A DNA stretch of 64,000 nt from JANQQN01 sp964519665 (lineage in GTDB: Bacteria > Myxococcota > Kuafuiibacteriia > Kuafuiibacteriales > Kuafuiibacteriaceae): contig CAZFIV010000012.1 in NCBI GenBank assembly GCA_964519665.1, positions 52,781 through 116,780 of the forward strand, written 5' to 3'. The translations under genes and the position numbers were made by a program. Below the pieces are notes generated by a model. It saw only the letters and a list, made by a program, of their open reading frames with translations, had not been told where the DNA came from and searched no databases. Positions within the stretch are counted from its first letter, which is position 1; each line of letters starts with the position of its first letter. This document shows, piece by piece, positions 17,061-25,851 of the stretch.

Positions 17061-18472
17061 GCCTCGCCTTCTTCGTCGCTCGGGGCCTCGGCTCGGGCAT
17101 AGGCCGCGTGCTGCCGACGGCGTTCGCTGATGCCCGCTTCCGCCGCGACGTCGGTGAACACTTCATACAGGATGGCCTGTTTGCCGGGTCGCTTGCGCAG
17201 GATGCGGCCGAGGCGCTGCACGTGCTCGCGCACGCTCCCGCTTCCGCTGAGCACGACCCCCACGTTCGCTTCCGGCACATCGACCCCTTCGTTTAGGACC
17301 TTGGCGGTCACCAGCGCGCGCAGATGACCTTTTGCGAACCGCTCGAGGATCGCCTTTCGCTCGCCGGGCCGGGTATGATGGGTGATCGCCGGCAGGATGA
17401 AGTGACGAGCGAGCCGGTAAACCATCTCCGTGTCCTCGGTGAAGACGATGATCCGGTCATCTCGATGCCCGATCAGGATTCGCCACAGCTCAGCGAGCTT
17501 GCCTTCGCCGGCCAGTGCGATGCGTCGCTGGGTACGATAGGCCGCGAACGCGGCGCGCCCCTCGGCGCTTTGGTGGGCTCGGCTGATGAATTCTGCCCAT
17601 CCCGACGGCCGGTCGAACCGGATTCCTTGCTTGCGCAGAAATCGCAAGTATCGGCCCCGGCACTCGTCGTATTCGGCCTGCTCGGCGTCGGTCAGGGTCA
17701 CCGCTACCGAGCGCACCTCGTACGGAGCCAGGTACGCTCCCTCGAGCGCGTCGATCGGGGCCCGATACACGAGGGTCCCCAACAGTTGCTGAGCGATCGC
17801 TTCGCCACCGTCCTGCCGAGCCAACGTCGCCGTGAGACCCAGCCGAAACGGGGCGATACTGCCCTCGGCGATGAACCGATACGCGGGGGCGGGCAGATGG
17901 TGGCACTCATCGCAGATGAGCAGCCCAAACCGGTCCCCGTGAAACTCGACCTGCGCGGCCGCCGAATCGTACGTGGTGACGGTCAGCCGCCGACGGTCTT
18001 TTTCACCCCCGCCGACCATTCCGACCGGCACTTCGAAGTGCTCGGTCAACACGCTCTGCCACTGAACCATCAGGTCGATGGTCGGCACGACCACGAGCGT
18101 CGGCCGCTGGACCAACGCGATCGCCAAGACCGCCACGAAGGTCTTCCCGGCCCCGGTCGGAAGCTCGACGATGCCCCTTCCTCCGGCGGCCCACCACGCA
18201 TCCAAGGCCTCCTGTTGATGAGGAAACGGCTGGTGGGGGGAGCGCCGGGCGAGGGTCATCGGCTCGAACTGCCGGGCGTGGTCTTCATAGCCGATGGCTG
18301 CCCCTCGGAGCGCCAGGACGACGTCTCGATAGGCGCGGGCCGGCGCACGGTGGGTTCCCGTTCTCGGGTCAGAAACGAGGTAAGGCTGGAGAATGGCTTG
18401 GGCCGCCGGCGGCACCACCGGGATCACCAACGTCCCGTCACTGAAGTGGAGCTGGAGTTCGCCGTCCGCCAC
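17054..18472 (-). CDS. XPB-like superfamily 2 DNA helicase
   Basis: The 472-residue helicase has motif I LPTGAGKT (near residue 108), motif II DECHH, motif III LTATL, and the C-terminal motifs VTAKVLNEGVDVPEA and GRILRKRPGK. XPB unwinds DNA in nucleotide excision repair in archaea and eukaryotes, and many bacteria carry it with Bax1. It begins at GTG 18472, and its stop lies inside the start of the Bax1 gene. The arrangement XPB then Bax1 is the classic pair. Confidence 0.88.
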   Translation of the reverse strand: MADGELQLHFSDGTLVIPVVPPAAQAILQPYLVSDPRTGTHRAPARAYRDVVLALRGAAIGYEDHARQFEPMTLARRSPHQPFPHQQEALDAWWAAGGRGIVELPTGAGKTFVAVLAIALVQRPTLVVVPTIDLMVQWQSVLTEHFEVPVGMVGGGEKDRRRLTVTTYDSAAAQVEFHGDRFGLLICDECHHLPAPAYRFIAEGSIAPFRLGLTATLARQDGGEAIAQQLLGTLVYRAPIDALEGAYLAPYEVRSVAVTLTDAEQAEYDECRGRYLRFLRKQGIRFDRPSGWAEFISRAHQSAEGRAAFAAYRTQRRIALAGEGKLAELWRILIGHRDDRIIVFTEDTEMVYRLARHFILPAITHHTRPGERKAILERFAKGHLRALVTAKVLNEGVDVPEANVGVVLSGSGSVREHVQRLGRILRKRPGKQAILYEVFTDVAAEAGISERRRQHAAYARAEAPSDEEGEAC

Positions 18473-18499
18473 TCGAGAACCGTGTACCGGGGAATGTGG

Positions 18500-18949
18500 C
18501 TAGTTGCGCTCAATGATGAACTCGACCCGGCGGTTGCGGTACCGACACTCTTCGGTCTTCTCCGGGCAGAGCGGCTTCGTATCGCCGAAGCCAGCCGTAT
18601 CGAGGGACTGCGTGACCCCTTCGCCCCGCAGATACGCCTGAACCGACTTGGCCCTCTTTTCGGACAAGGTCTGGTTGAAGTCGGGGGCCCCGGTGTCGTC
18701 CGTGTGACCCTGAATCTTGACGGCGACGATATCCGGCGACTTCTTGAGCACGAAAGCGATGCGATCGAGCAGCTGATAGCTGTCTTGCTCGATCGTCGCT
18801 TCGTTGGTCGCGAAGTGAATCGTATCGTTGAGCTCGAGGTGATCGCCGACGATGCGGACCTCCGGTCCGCTCTTGCCTGCGCAGGCCGACACACCCGCTA
18901 CCAGAGCCGTTACTAGGACAATGAAACCGAATCCGCGTACTCGTTGCAT
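18500..18949 (-). CDS. OmpA-family lipoprotein (peptidoglycan-associated)
   Basis: The 149-residue protein has a lipoprotein signal ending VSAC (lipidated C23) and an OmpA-C domain, with FATNEATIEQDSYQLLDRIA, IQGHTDDTGAPDFNQTLSEK and YRNRRVEF. This domain binds meso-diaminopimelate of peptidoglycan, so it should tether the outer membrane to the wall like Pal. The ATG at 18949 has AGGGAGG seven bases upstream. Much longer upstream frames overlap the SDR gene and are not real. No tol genes are nearby. Confidence 0.87.
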   Translation of the reverse strand: MQRVRGFGFIVLVTALVAGVSACAGKSGPEVRIVGDHLELNDTIHFATNEATIEQDSYQLLDRIAFVLKKSPDIVAVKIQGHTDDTGAPDFNQTLSEKRAKSVQAYLRGEGVTQSLDTAGFGDTKPLCPEKTEECRYRNRRVEFIIERN

Positions 18950-18993
18950 GACGCCTCCCTTTCGACCCATCCCTGCAGGCCGACGCCCGTGTC

Positions 18994-19770
18994 CTACCAG
19001 GTCTCGATGTACGGGCGAAGGTCGATCTCGAAAGTCCACGCATCTTTGGGCTGCCGGTGCAGCCACCAATAGTTTTCCGCGATGTGATGCGGATTCAGCA
19101 CGCCGTCGACCTTCGTCTTTTCGGCATAAACGTCCGGGAAGTTCTCTTCGATGAAGGCGGTGTCGATCATTCCATCGACGACCACGTGGGCGACGTGAAT
19201 GCCCCGCGGTCCGAGCTCCCGAGCCATGCTTTGTGCCAACGCCCGAAGCGCGTGCTTGGCGCCCGCGAAGCCCGCAAAGTTCGCGGAACCGCGCAACGAG
19301 GCCGTTGCACCGGTGAAGATGATCGTGCCGCGGCTGCGGGTGGCCATGCGCTTGGCGACTTCGCGCCCATTCAGGAAACCACCGAAGCAGGCCATCTCCC
19401 ACAGTTTGTAATACTTGCGGGCGGTCTCCTCCAGCACCGGGCAAGGTACGTTACCGCCGACATTGTACACGAAGACCTCGATCGGGCCGATCTCCCGCTC
19501 GATGGTGTCGACCAGCTCGATCACTTGCTCTTCCCGGCGAGCGTCGGTGCCGAAGGCTTTCGCGGCGCCCCCTTCGGCCTCGATCTGGGCAACCAGCGGC
19601 ACGAGCCGGTCGGCGTGACGGCGGGTGACGCACGCGAAGAGCCCCTCGGCGGCAAAACGGCGCGCGACGGCGCCACCGGTGGCATCCCCGGCGCCCACGA
19701 TGAGAGCCACCGGGCGGCTGCTCGAGCGACCCCTGGTGGGCGGGAGCTGGTTATCCAACGTGTGGGTCAT
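18994..19770 (-). CDS. Atypical short-chain dehydrogenase lacking the catalytic tyrosine
   Basis: The 258-residue SDR has a Rossmann motif VGAGDATGG in place of GxxxGxG, FVYNVGGN (NNAG equivalent), FTGATAS and the downstream FAGFAGAKHALRAL. In the active-site YxxxK the Tyr is Phe while the Lys is kept. This matches the described SDR_c10 subgroup, which has an incomplete glycine motif and Phe for Tyr. Enzymatic activity is therefore doubtful or unusual. The ATG at 19770 follows TTTGGAGGAA. Confidence 0.82.
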   Translation of the reverse strand: MTHTLDNQLPPTRGRSSSRPVALIVGAGDATGGAVARRFAAEGLFACVTRRHADRLVPLVAQIEAEGGAAKAFGTDARREEQVIELVDTIEREIGPIEVFVYNVGGNVPCPVLEETARKYYKLWEMACFGGFLNGREVAKRMATRSRGTIIFTGATASLRGSANFAGFAGAKHALRALAQSMARELGPRGIHVAHVVVDGMIDTAFIEENFPDVYAEKTKVDGVLNPHHIAENYWWLHRQPKDAWTFEIDLRPYIETW

Positions 19771-19940
19771 GACCGGCGTTCCTCCAAAGGCCTCAGGGTG
19801 GCTCTCCGTAGGTGAAAAGTCCACTCCCCGACCCCGCCCGAGGGGCCCGCATGACTTTTGCGCGAAGGGCGAACACGCGATCCGGTTGTGCTTGGTCGTC
19901 CGACCGCCGATCGAGGTTCGGCCGGGGCCGGCGCCCGCGG

Positions 19941-20714
19941 TCACCGCTCTTCTTCGATTTTTTGCTCCAGCTCGACGATCTGCGCCGTCCACTCGGACCG
20001 CCACCCGTCCGACTGCGGGAGCTTGAGTTTCTCTTTGGCGACCGCCACCGCGTCCGCAGCTTCGTCGACCTGCTCGTCTTCCAGGAGGGCGTAGGCGAGG
20101 AGGATGTGGTTCTCCGCCCAGTCAGGCGCGAGTTCGACCGCCTCCCGCAAATGATCGAGCGCCAGGTCGAGGTCGCCAACGCTGGCCGGCCAGGCCGGCG
20201 CCCATAGATAGATCCCTCCCAAGAGCCGATGGGGCCCCGCCTTCGCGATCGTCGGGTCCCCCGCCAAAGCGGCCTGGCCCGCCTTTTCCATTCTCGGCAC
20301 GAGGTCTAGCCCCTCGATCTGGCGCGCCTTGGCCCGCGCCCCCATGCACAGGGCGGAGTAGTAGTGAGCCTCAGCGCGCTTCGAGTATGCGGTCGCGACG
20401 GCCGCCGCATCCATACACTTTGCGGCGAGATGCGCGCGGTCTACATTCTTCATGTACGTCTGCAGGTAGAGGGCTCGGGCCGCCCGCCACGCAGCCTCGC
20501 CATGTCGTGGATCGGCCGCCAATACTCGGTCGGCGGCCGCCAACGATCGGGTGAGATCAGGGCCCCCGGGGCCCAGCCTTGACATCTCATCCGCGATGGC
20601 CAGCAGCGCGTTGGGATCGTTGGGCAAAGATAGGTCGCCCCCCTCGCGGGCGATGTACTTTTGCGGAACGTGGGCGCAGGCCAAACCGAGACCGACCCAG
20701 CCCGCGACGAGCAT
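19941..20714 (-). CDS. TPR lipoprotein, TatT-like
   Basis: The 257-residue protein has a short lipoprotein-like leader (LGLACA, C13) and helical repeats including HYYSALCMGARAKA and LGGIYLWAPAWPASVGDLDLALDHLREAVELAPDWAENHILLA. The pattern resembles the T component of TRAP transporters (TatT), a periplasmic TPR protein, but no TRAP genes are present. The leader lacks the usual basic residues. It starts 14 bases after the RND exporter gene ends, so they are probably one operon and partners. Confidence 0.68.
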   Translation of the reverse strand: MLVAGWVGLGLACAHVPQKYIAREGGDLSLPNDPNALLAIADEMSRLGPGGPDLTRSLAAADRVLAADPRHGEAAWRAARALYLQTYMKNVDRAHLAAKCMDAAAVATAYSKRAEAHYYSALCMGARAKARQIEGLDLVPRMEKAGQAALAGDPTIAKAGPHRLLGGIYLWAPAWPASVGDLDLALDHLREAVELAPDWAENHILLAYALLEDEQVDEAADAVAVAKEKLKLPQSDGWRSEWTAQIVELEQKIEEER

Positions 20715-20728
20715 CTGGCTCGCAGTGT

Positions 20729-23428
20729 CTAGACCACCGGCCGCGCCCCGGCGGGCAAACGACCTCGCCGACGGTCGAGCCGTTCGACGACCGCCAAGGC
20801 GGCCGGCACCACGGTTATGGAGATCAGCAAGCAGGACCCCACCCCCAGAAGCATCATGACCCCCATGCTGGCCAGGCCACGATGACTCGACAGGGCCAAA
20901 GAGCCGAAGCCCACCATCGTCGTCAACGACGACAGCGCCACCGCGGTTCCGGTGTGCTTCATCGCTTCGACCATCGACCCTGACTCCCGGTAGCGATGCA
21001 TCAGGTGCACGCCGTTGTCGATGCCCACGCCGATGATCAGGGGCAGTGCTACGATGTTGGCCAGATTATAAGGAACCCCGAGCACTTGCATGAGTCCGAT
21101 CATCCACACGACCCCCAGCCCGACCGGGACCGAAGCCAAAAGCACGTCTCTAGGGCGGCGCAGGTCGATGCTCAGCAACATCAGAACGGCGAGACTCGCG
21201 TACAGCGCCGCCCAGACGAACGCGGACCGGAGCAGCCCGGCGTTCTCATAAAACGTCTCTGGAAAGCCGGTTGCGTCCTCGGCGACGGACCGAACCTCCT
21301 TCACGAATGCCGCGAGCGCCTCGCGGTCCCACATGCTGTACCGAGGCACCGCGTAAACCGCGTATCGGCCCTCAGGGCTTACGAAACGCCGCCGGAGAGG
21401 CTCCGGCAGAGCTTCGATGCTCACCGGCCCTGCCTCGACCGTCTCTTCGAGGCGTCGGCGGGCGTTGTGAGCCGCTTCGCGAACCGCATCCGCGAATCGC
21501 TGGACCCCGGCCGCGACCTCGGGGTCTTCGACCTCTTCGCTGACAGCAGCGACCTTCTCCAGCGCCAGTTCGAGGGTTTTCGCCGCGACCTCGCGCCGTC
21601 TCTGCATCGCGAGGTCGGTCAGGGCCTCGACCTCGTCTTCGAGCTGCATGACCGCCTCGTCGATAGAGACGGCGGCGGACGCCCCGACCGGTTGATTCAG
21701 ACTCCGCTTCATCTCGGCCAGCACGCCGAGACGCGCCTGTTGATGGCTCGGCAGGAACATAGCGGCGTCATGCACGCTGTAGACCGTCGGCTTGGCCCTC
21801 AATTCGGCCGCCACCACCCTCGCCTCGTGCAACGAAGGGGCCGCCACGACCGCCGCGTTGGCCGACAGATCGCGCTCGCTCAGCATTCGATCCATCAGAC
21901 GTGCACTTTCGGCGTCCTTCGGGAGAAGATCGACGAGGCTGAAGTTGAAACGAATGTGCCAGCCACTGTAAGCGACCGGGATGGTCAGCAGTGCCGCGGC
22001 GACCAGAGGTGCGTAGGGCCTCCTGCCGATCCAGGTCGCCCACGACCCGAGCCCGAGGGCTCGCGGAGGTCGCGCCGGCATGCCGGGACCAGCCCACGTC
22101 AAGATGGCGGGGAACACGGTCAGCGCGGCGACCAACGTGAAGAGCAGCCCCAGGCCCGCCGCGATCCCGAGCTGCTCGATCCCCTGAAAGCCGCACCACC
22201 CCACGGCTGCGAAGGCTCCGGCGGACGTTACGGCCCCCGTGACGACCCCGCGGCCCGATCTGAGCACCGCCTGCCGAACCGCCTCTTCGTTGGTCATCCC
22301 CCGCTGACGTCCTTCCAGATACCGCGCCGACAGATGGATGGAAAAATCGATCCCCATCCCGATCAACACGACGAGAAAGACCGACGACATGAGGTTGACG
22401 TACCCGAAGAGGAGCCGAACACAGGCCGCCGTCCAGACCACGCCGTACGCGACCGGCACCAGAGCGTAGGCAAGCATGCGAAGGGTCGGCAGGAACGCCA
22501 GGAACAAGAGGGCGACACCGACCAGAGCCACGACACTGGTCAGCACGGTGTCCCGCTGAATGGCATAAAACTCGTCACGCTGAGTCGCGGGAATGCCGGT
22601 CAGTCCGTACTCGACGCTTGGAATCTGCTCGGCCACCTTCGCACAGGCAGCCCGGACCCGAGCCACGAACGGCAACACCACCTGCATTTCGTCGCGGGTG
22701 TACGGGGGGCGAACGAAGACGACGCCAGTCGTCCCGTCATGAAGCGTGAAATACCCCTCGGCGTCGATGCCACCCGGAGCCCCTCGGTCGTCGAGCGCCG
22801 CCGATAAGGCCGCCTTCCGGTCGAGCAGGGAAAGCGGGCCCTCGCGACCCTCCAGAGCATAGCCGTGAAAGGCGTCGATCAGACGGCCCAGGGTCATCGC
22901 CATCAGCTCGGATTGACGCGGCCCGGCGTCGGGCCCGACGATCGTCGGTGCCTGTCCAAGCAGAGCCGACAGCGCGCTGATCCGAGCCGCCGCGGGCTCG
23001 TCGCTCATCAAGCGGCGGGTCGGTTCGAGTTCCGCGATCTTTCGAAGGCGGTCGAGGTCTGCTTCGTCGAGGTACAAAAGACCGTGACGTTCGAACGCGC
23101 TGAGGTCGACCCGATGAAACACTGATTGCGCGAGTCCGGGCTCGTCGCGGATCGAAATGACGACTTCGTCCATGAACCGCCGGACGGACGTCGGGTCTTC
23201 GCCATCGACCACGATGACCAGATCCTCCGGAATACCGAACTCCTCTGCGAACGCCATATAGCGCTGCCAGTGCGGATTCCGGTCACTGACCAGGGCGGTT
23301 CGGGAAGTCGATATTTCGAGGCCACTCGCTATCCACGCGAGCGGTAGGGTGACGATGGTCGCCACCGCTAGCAGCCGTCGCGGCCGCTCCGACGCCCAAT
23401 CGGCGAACCCATGCAGGAGAAAGTTCAT
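20729..23428 (-). CDS. RND/MMPL-family exporter, HpnN-like
   Basis: The 899-residue protein has the two-fold RND layout without the long heavy-metal or drug pump insertions. A first helix (about 18-36) is followed by a large periplasmic loop, a six-helix sterol-sensing-type bundle (about 275-460, VFLVVLIGMGIDFSIHLSARYLEGRQ), a second loop with a coiled coil, and a second bundle (about 710-885, LPLIIGVGIDNGVHLMHRYRES). The paired GxGIDxxxH motifs are typical of HpnN, which moves hopanoids to the outer membrane. The substrate here is inferred only. Confidence 0.78.
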   Translation of the reverse strand: MNFLLHGFADWASERPRRLLAVATIVTLPLAWIASGLEISTSRTALVSDRNPHWQRYMAFAEEFGIPEDLVIVVDGEDPTSVRRFMDEVVISIRDEPGLAQSVFHRVDLSAFERHGLLYLDEADLDRLRKIAELEPTRRLMSDEPAAARISALSALLGQAPTIVGPDAGPRQSELMAMTLGRLIDAFHGYALEGREGPLSLLDRKAALSAALDDRGAPGGIDAEGYFTLHDGTTGVVFVRPPYTRDEMQVVLPFVARVRAACAKVAEQIPSVEYGLTGIPATQRDEFYAIQRDTVLTSVVALVGVALLFLAFLPTLRMLAYALVPVAYGVVWTAACVRLLFGYVNLMSSVFLVVLIGMGIDFSIHLSARYLEGRQRGMTNEEAVRQAVLRSGRGVVTGAVTSAGAFAAVGWCGFQGIEQLGIAAGLGLLFTLVAALTVFPAILTWAGPGMPARPPRALGLGSWATWIGRRPYAPLVAAALLTIPVAYSGWHIRFNFSLVDLLPKDAESARLMDRMLSERDLSANAAVVAAPSLHEARVVAAELRAKPTVYSVHDAAMFLPSHQQARLGVLAEMKRSLNQPVGASAAVSIDEAVMQLEDEVEALTDLAMQRRREVAAKTLELALEKVAAVSEEVEDPEVAAGVQRFADAVREAAHNARRRLEETVEAGPVSIEALPEPLRRRFVSPEGRYAVYAVPRYSMWDREALAAFVKEVRSVAEDATGFPETFYENAGLLRSAFVWAALYASLAVLMLLSIDLRRPRDVLLASVPVGLGVVWMIGLMQVLGVPYNLANIVALPLIIGVGIDNGVHLMHRYRESGSMVEAMKHTGTAVALSSLTTMVGFGSLALSSHRGLASMGVMMLLGVGSCLLISITVVPAALAVVERLDRRRGRLPAGARPVV

Positions 23429-23453
23429 CTACGCCGTGGTTCGTCGAATGTGG

Positions 23454-23993
23454 TCAGCCGGACCGCACGGCGGACGGCGCACAGTGGGGTTCGACCTGGC
23501 TTCGGTCGTCGGTGCGAGGCAGGCCTTCCCGGACGATACGCTGAATGACCGTCGAGGGTTCAGCGGTTCGCTCTCGGCGCAGCTGTTCCGCGAGTTGTTC
23601 GGCCCACGTCCGCATGTACTCGACCACGTCGTCGCGCTGCCGGTAGTCGAGGGACCTCGGCCCGCCCGGAAGACCGCTCAGGACCTGATGGGATGACAAC
23701 CGCTCGAGCTCGTGAATGTCTCGGTGGGTCATTCCGGCCTCGATCATGGTCGTGATGATGTGGTCCATCGGGTAGCCGCTGACCATACAGTGGTCGAGCG
23801 CTTGCTGCCCCCAGTCACCGGCCTTCTGCAGGGCGTACTGATGGATCTCAGCATTCGTCATTTTGGTGAGCGACTGCGCGAGGTGCCCGCAGTTGCATGA
23901 CCCCATATGGGTCCAGCTGTAGTCGGCGCCCGCCTCCAAGCGGGCGGCAGCGGTCCGAAGGGCGTCGATCAGGATTTGCGTCGGTCGTGCCAT
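23454..23993 (-). CDS. Conserved protein of unknown function with clustered cysteines
   Basis: The 179-residue product starts at ATG 23993. It contains MGSCNCGHLAQSLTK, EIHQYALQKAGDW, DHCMVSGYPMDHIITTM and HRDIHELERLS, a pattern I associate with an uncharacterised family also seen in Bacteroidetes. CNCGH and a later HC could bind a metal or form disulfides. No signal peptide or membrane helix is visible. It lies 25 bases before the RND gene on the same strand. Function is unknown. Confidence 0.7.
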   Translation of the reverse strand: MARPTQILIDALRTAAARLEAGADYSWTHMGSCNCGHLAQSLTKMTNAEIHQYALQKAGDWGQQALDHCMVSGYPMDHIITTMIEAGMTHRDIHELERLSSHQVLSGLPGGPRSLDYRQRDDVVEYMRTWAEQLAEQLRRERTAEPSTVIQRIVREGLPRTDDRSQVEPHCAPSAVRSG

Positions 23994-24093
23994 TCGCGTC
24001 TCTACATACCAGATAAGCATGCGCGGCGGGGGCCGCAAGACGTCGGAGACCGACCTCAGCGATTTCCCATGGGGCGTCAACCCCACTTTCGTC

Positions 24094-24759
24094 TCAGAAG
24101 ACGAACTTCGCCTCTTTATCGACGTCCTTGCCATCGAAAGCCGGAAATCGGATGCGCTTCGCCGCCTTCGCCACGCAAGGCGCGATCGAGGCCGCCACCC
24201 CATCGGTGGTCTCGACAACCTCGGAGTTCAGGACCGAACCATCGGATCGGATTTTGAACGAGACCTTCATCGCCCCGCTGCGCTGACTACCGCGAAGCTT
24301 GCTCCGCGCGAGGCAAGCCCTCATGCCCCGCCAAGCGTTGACGGCATCCTGGAACTGGTCGTCCGTCAAGTTTCGCGGCACGTCGGGTTCGTCCTCGGCG
24401 CTGAAGCCCGCCGTGCTCGCGACGGCCCGGCGTTGGACACGACGCTTCGGCGGTTGCGGCTCCTCCGGTTCAGCAGCAGCCTCGTCTTTTCGACCGAGGC
24501 CCAGCAACGCGGCTCGGAGTGAATCCCCGCCCGCGCCGGCGAGCACGCTGCCCTCGGCCGGAGCCGCCGTACGCTCAGGAGTGGCTTGCGCTTGAGCAGT
24601 GACCTGCGCTTGGGTTGACGTTTCCGCTTCCGGGACCGACGGGACCGACGCTTCGGGAGCGGCGGGCGCCGTTTTCGGCGCCGCTGGCGTGCATGCTGAC
24701 ATTAGGCTCAGCAGCGCAACCCCGACAACGCCTATCGAGTAAGTGAACGGTAGTCGCAT
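24094..24759 (-). CDS. Lipoprotein with AgmX/PglI-type C-terminal domain
   Basis: The 221-residue protein has a lipoprotein signal ending LMSAC (C23), a low-complexity Ala/Pro/Glu/Thr linker (about 24-125) long enough to span the periplasm, and a C-terminal TonB-like domain with MKVSFKIRSDGSVLNSEVVETT and two cysteines likely paired (ACLARS and APCVAKA). This domain is common in myxobacterial gliding-motility proteins such as AgmX and PglI. A motility role is only suggested. Confidence 0.75.
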   Translation of the reverse strand: MRLPFTYSIGVVGVALLSLMSACTPAAPKTAPAAPEASVPSVPEAETSTQAQVTAQAQATPERTAAPAEGSVLAGAGGDSLRAALLGLGRKDEAAAEPEEPQPPKRRVQRRAVASTAGFSAEDEPDVPRNLTDDQFQDAVNAWRGMRACLARSKLRGSQRSGAMKVSFKIRSDGSVLNSEVVETTDGVAASIAPCVAKAAKRIRFPAFDGKDVDKEAKFVF

Positions 24760-24904
24760 GCCTACACACCAACGGACAATGGACCCGGTCTCTCAAGCCT
24801 ATACCCTAACCGAAGACGATTCAGGCCTGGTCACTGGAGCAATTTCGCCCGGTCATCGGCGCCAAGGTGAACAATGGTGCGCTGGAACCGATTTCGACTT
24901 GCTT

Positions 24905-24941
24905 CGAACGGTTCGTTTCGTTCTGCTTTTCGTTATACGAA
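24905..24941. promoter_or_regulatory. Pair of palindromes upstream of the TetR gene (operator candidates)
   Basis: CGAAC-G-GTTCG at 24905-24915 and TTCGT-TAT-ACGAA at 24929-24941 are two short palindromes sharing the CGAA/TTCG half. They lie 24-60 bases upstream of the regulator ATG, in the 205-base divergent intergenic region. The second contains TTATAC, a possible -10 box. Placement fits autoregulation by the TetR protein. Confidence 0.4.
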
Positions 24942-24964
24942 CGACCGTGCTTTTTGAAACCCGG

Positions 24965-25552
24965 ATGAACAAGGGCGCGTCCACCAAGCGGGTCATCCTC
25001 GAGCGGGCTATGGAAATCGCGAGCACCGTGGGCCTCGAAGGTCTCAGCATCGGACTGCTGAGCAAGGCGCTCGGACTCTCCAAGAGCGGCCTGTTCGCCC
25101 ACTTCAAGTCGAAAGAAAGGCTTCAGGTCGAAGTGCTATCGGCGGCCGAAGCGTACTTCATCGAGCGGGTCGTCCGGCCTGCGATCCGCGAGCCTCGCGG
25201 CGAACCAAGGATCCGTGCCCTCTTCCAGAATTGGCTCCGGTGGGCTCAAGAGCTCCTTCCGGGCGGCTGCCTGTTCGTCGCCGCGGCGACCGAGTACGAC
25301 GATCGGCCGGGCGCGGTCCGCGAGGTGCTCGTGCGGGGTCAACAGGATTGGATCGATACCCTGACCCGGGCCGCGAGCATCGCAAAGGAGCACGGCCACT
25401 TCGGCGCCCACGTGGATGCTCGCCAGTTCGCCTTCGAACTGAACGCGCTGACGCTATCCGTCCACTTCTTCCATCGCCTCCTTCACGCGCCGGACAGTTT
25501 CGAGCTGGCCCGACGCGGGTTTGAGCGGCTCTTGGAAAGGTCCCGGCCCTAA
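24965..25552 (+). CDS. TetR/AcrR-family transcriptional regulator
   Basis: The 195-residue protein has an N-terminal helix-turn-helix (TKRVILERAMEIAS through LSKALGLSKSGLFAHFKSKERL, about residues 7-52) and a helical ligand domain with LLPGGCLFVAAATEYDDRPGAVRE, typical of the TetR_C subgroup found with YerO-like repressors. ATG 24965 was chosen because the N-terminus then starts directly with the DNA-binding domain. It probably represses itself or the divergent lipoprotein gene. The 299 bases after it show no gene. Confidence 0.88.
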   Translation: MNKGASTKRVILERAMEIASTVGLEGLSIGLLSKALGLSKSGLFAHFKSKERLQVEVLSAAEAYFIERVVRPAIREPRGEPRIRALFQNWLRWAQELLPGGCLFVAAATEYDDRPGAVREVLVRGQQDWIDTLTRAASIAKEHGHFGAHVDARQFAFELNALTLSVHFFHRLLHAPDSFELARRGFERLLERSRP

Positions 25553-25851
25553 GTCGGCACCCACATTCTTGCGTAACGGCCTGAACGACCTCTCCGCCGT
25601 CGCCCGATCGTGACCACGCGCCCCGCTCGCCGACCTCCTTGGGGGCTCGGATCACGTTCGTTCGCGACCCTCGCGCATCACACCGAAAACGGCAGCACCG
25701 GTAGCCACTGCGTGGGATTTGCATTCGCGCGACGTTCTGTTACTCCCGGCTGGTGTCGAGGGCCCGCCCAACGATCTCCCAACCTCAACCAGGGCCCGGG
25801 ATGCCCCCGGCGTAGTCGCTCGGACATCCGTTCGACGGACAGGAGGAGGCT

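Noticed and set aside
17324..18916. 530-codon open frame on the plus strand
   Set aside because: Antisense to XPB and the OmpA lipoprotein, both well supported. No protein-like motifs.
20996..22807. 603-codon open frame on the plus strand
   Set aside because: Antisense to the RND exporter. Composition is His/Arg/Gln-rich and low in hydrophobic residues, typical of a shadow.
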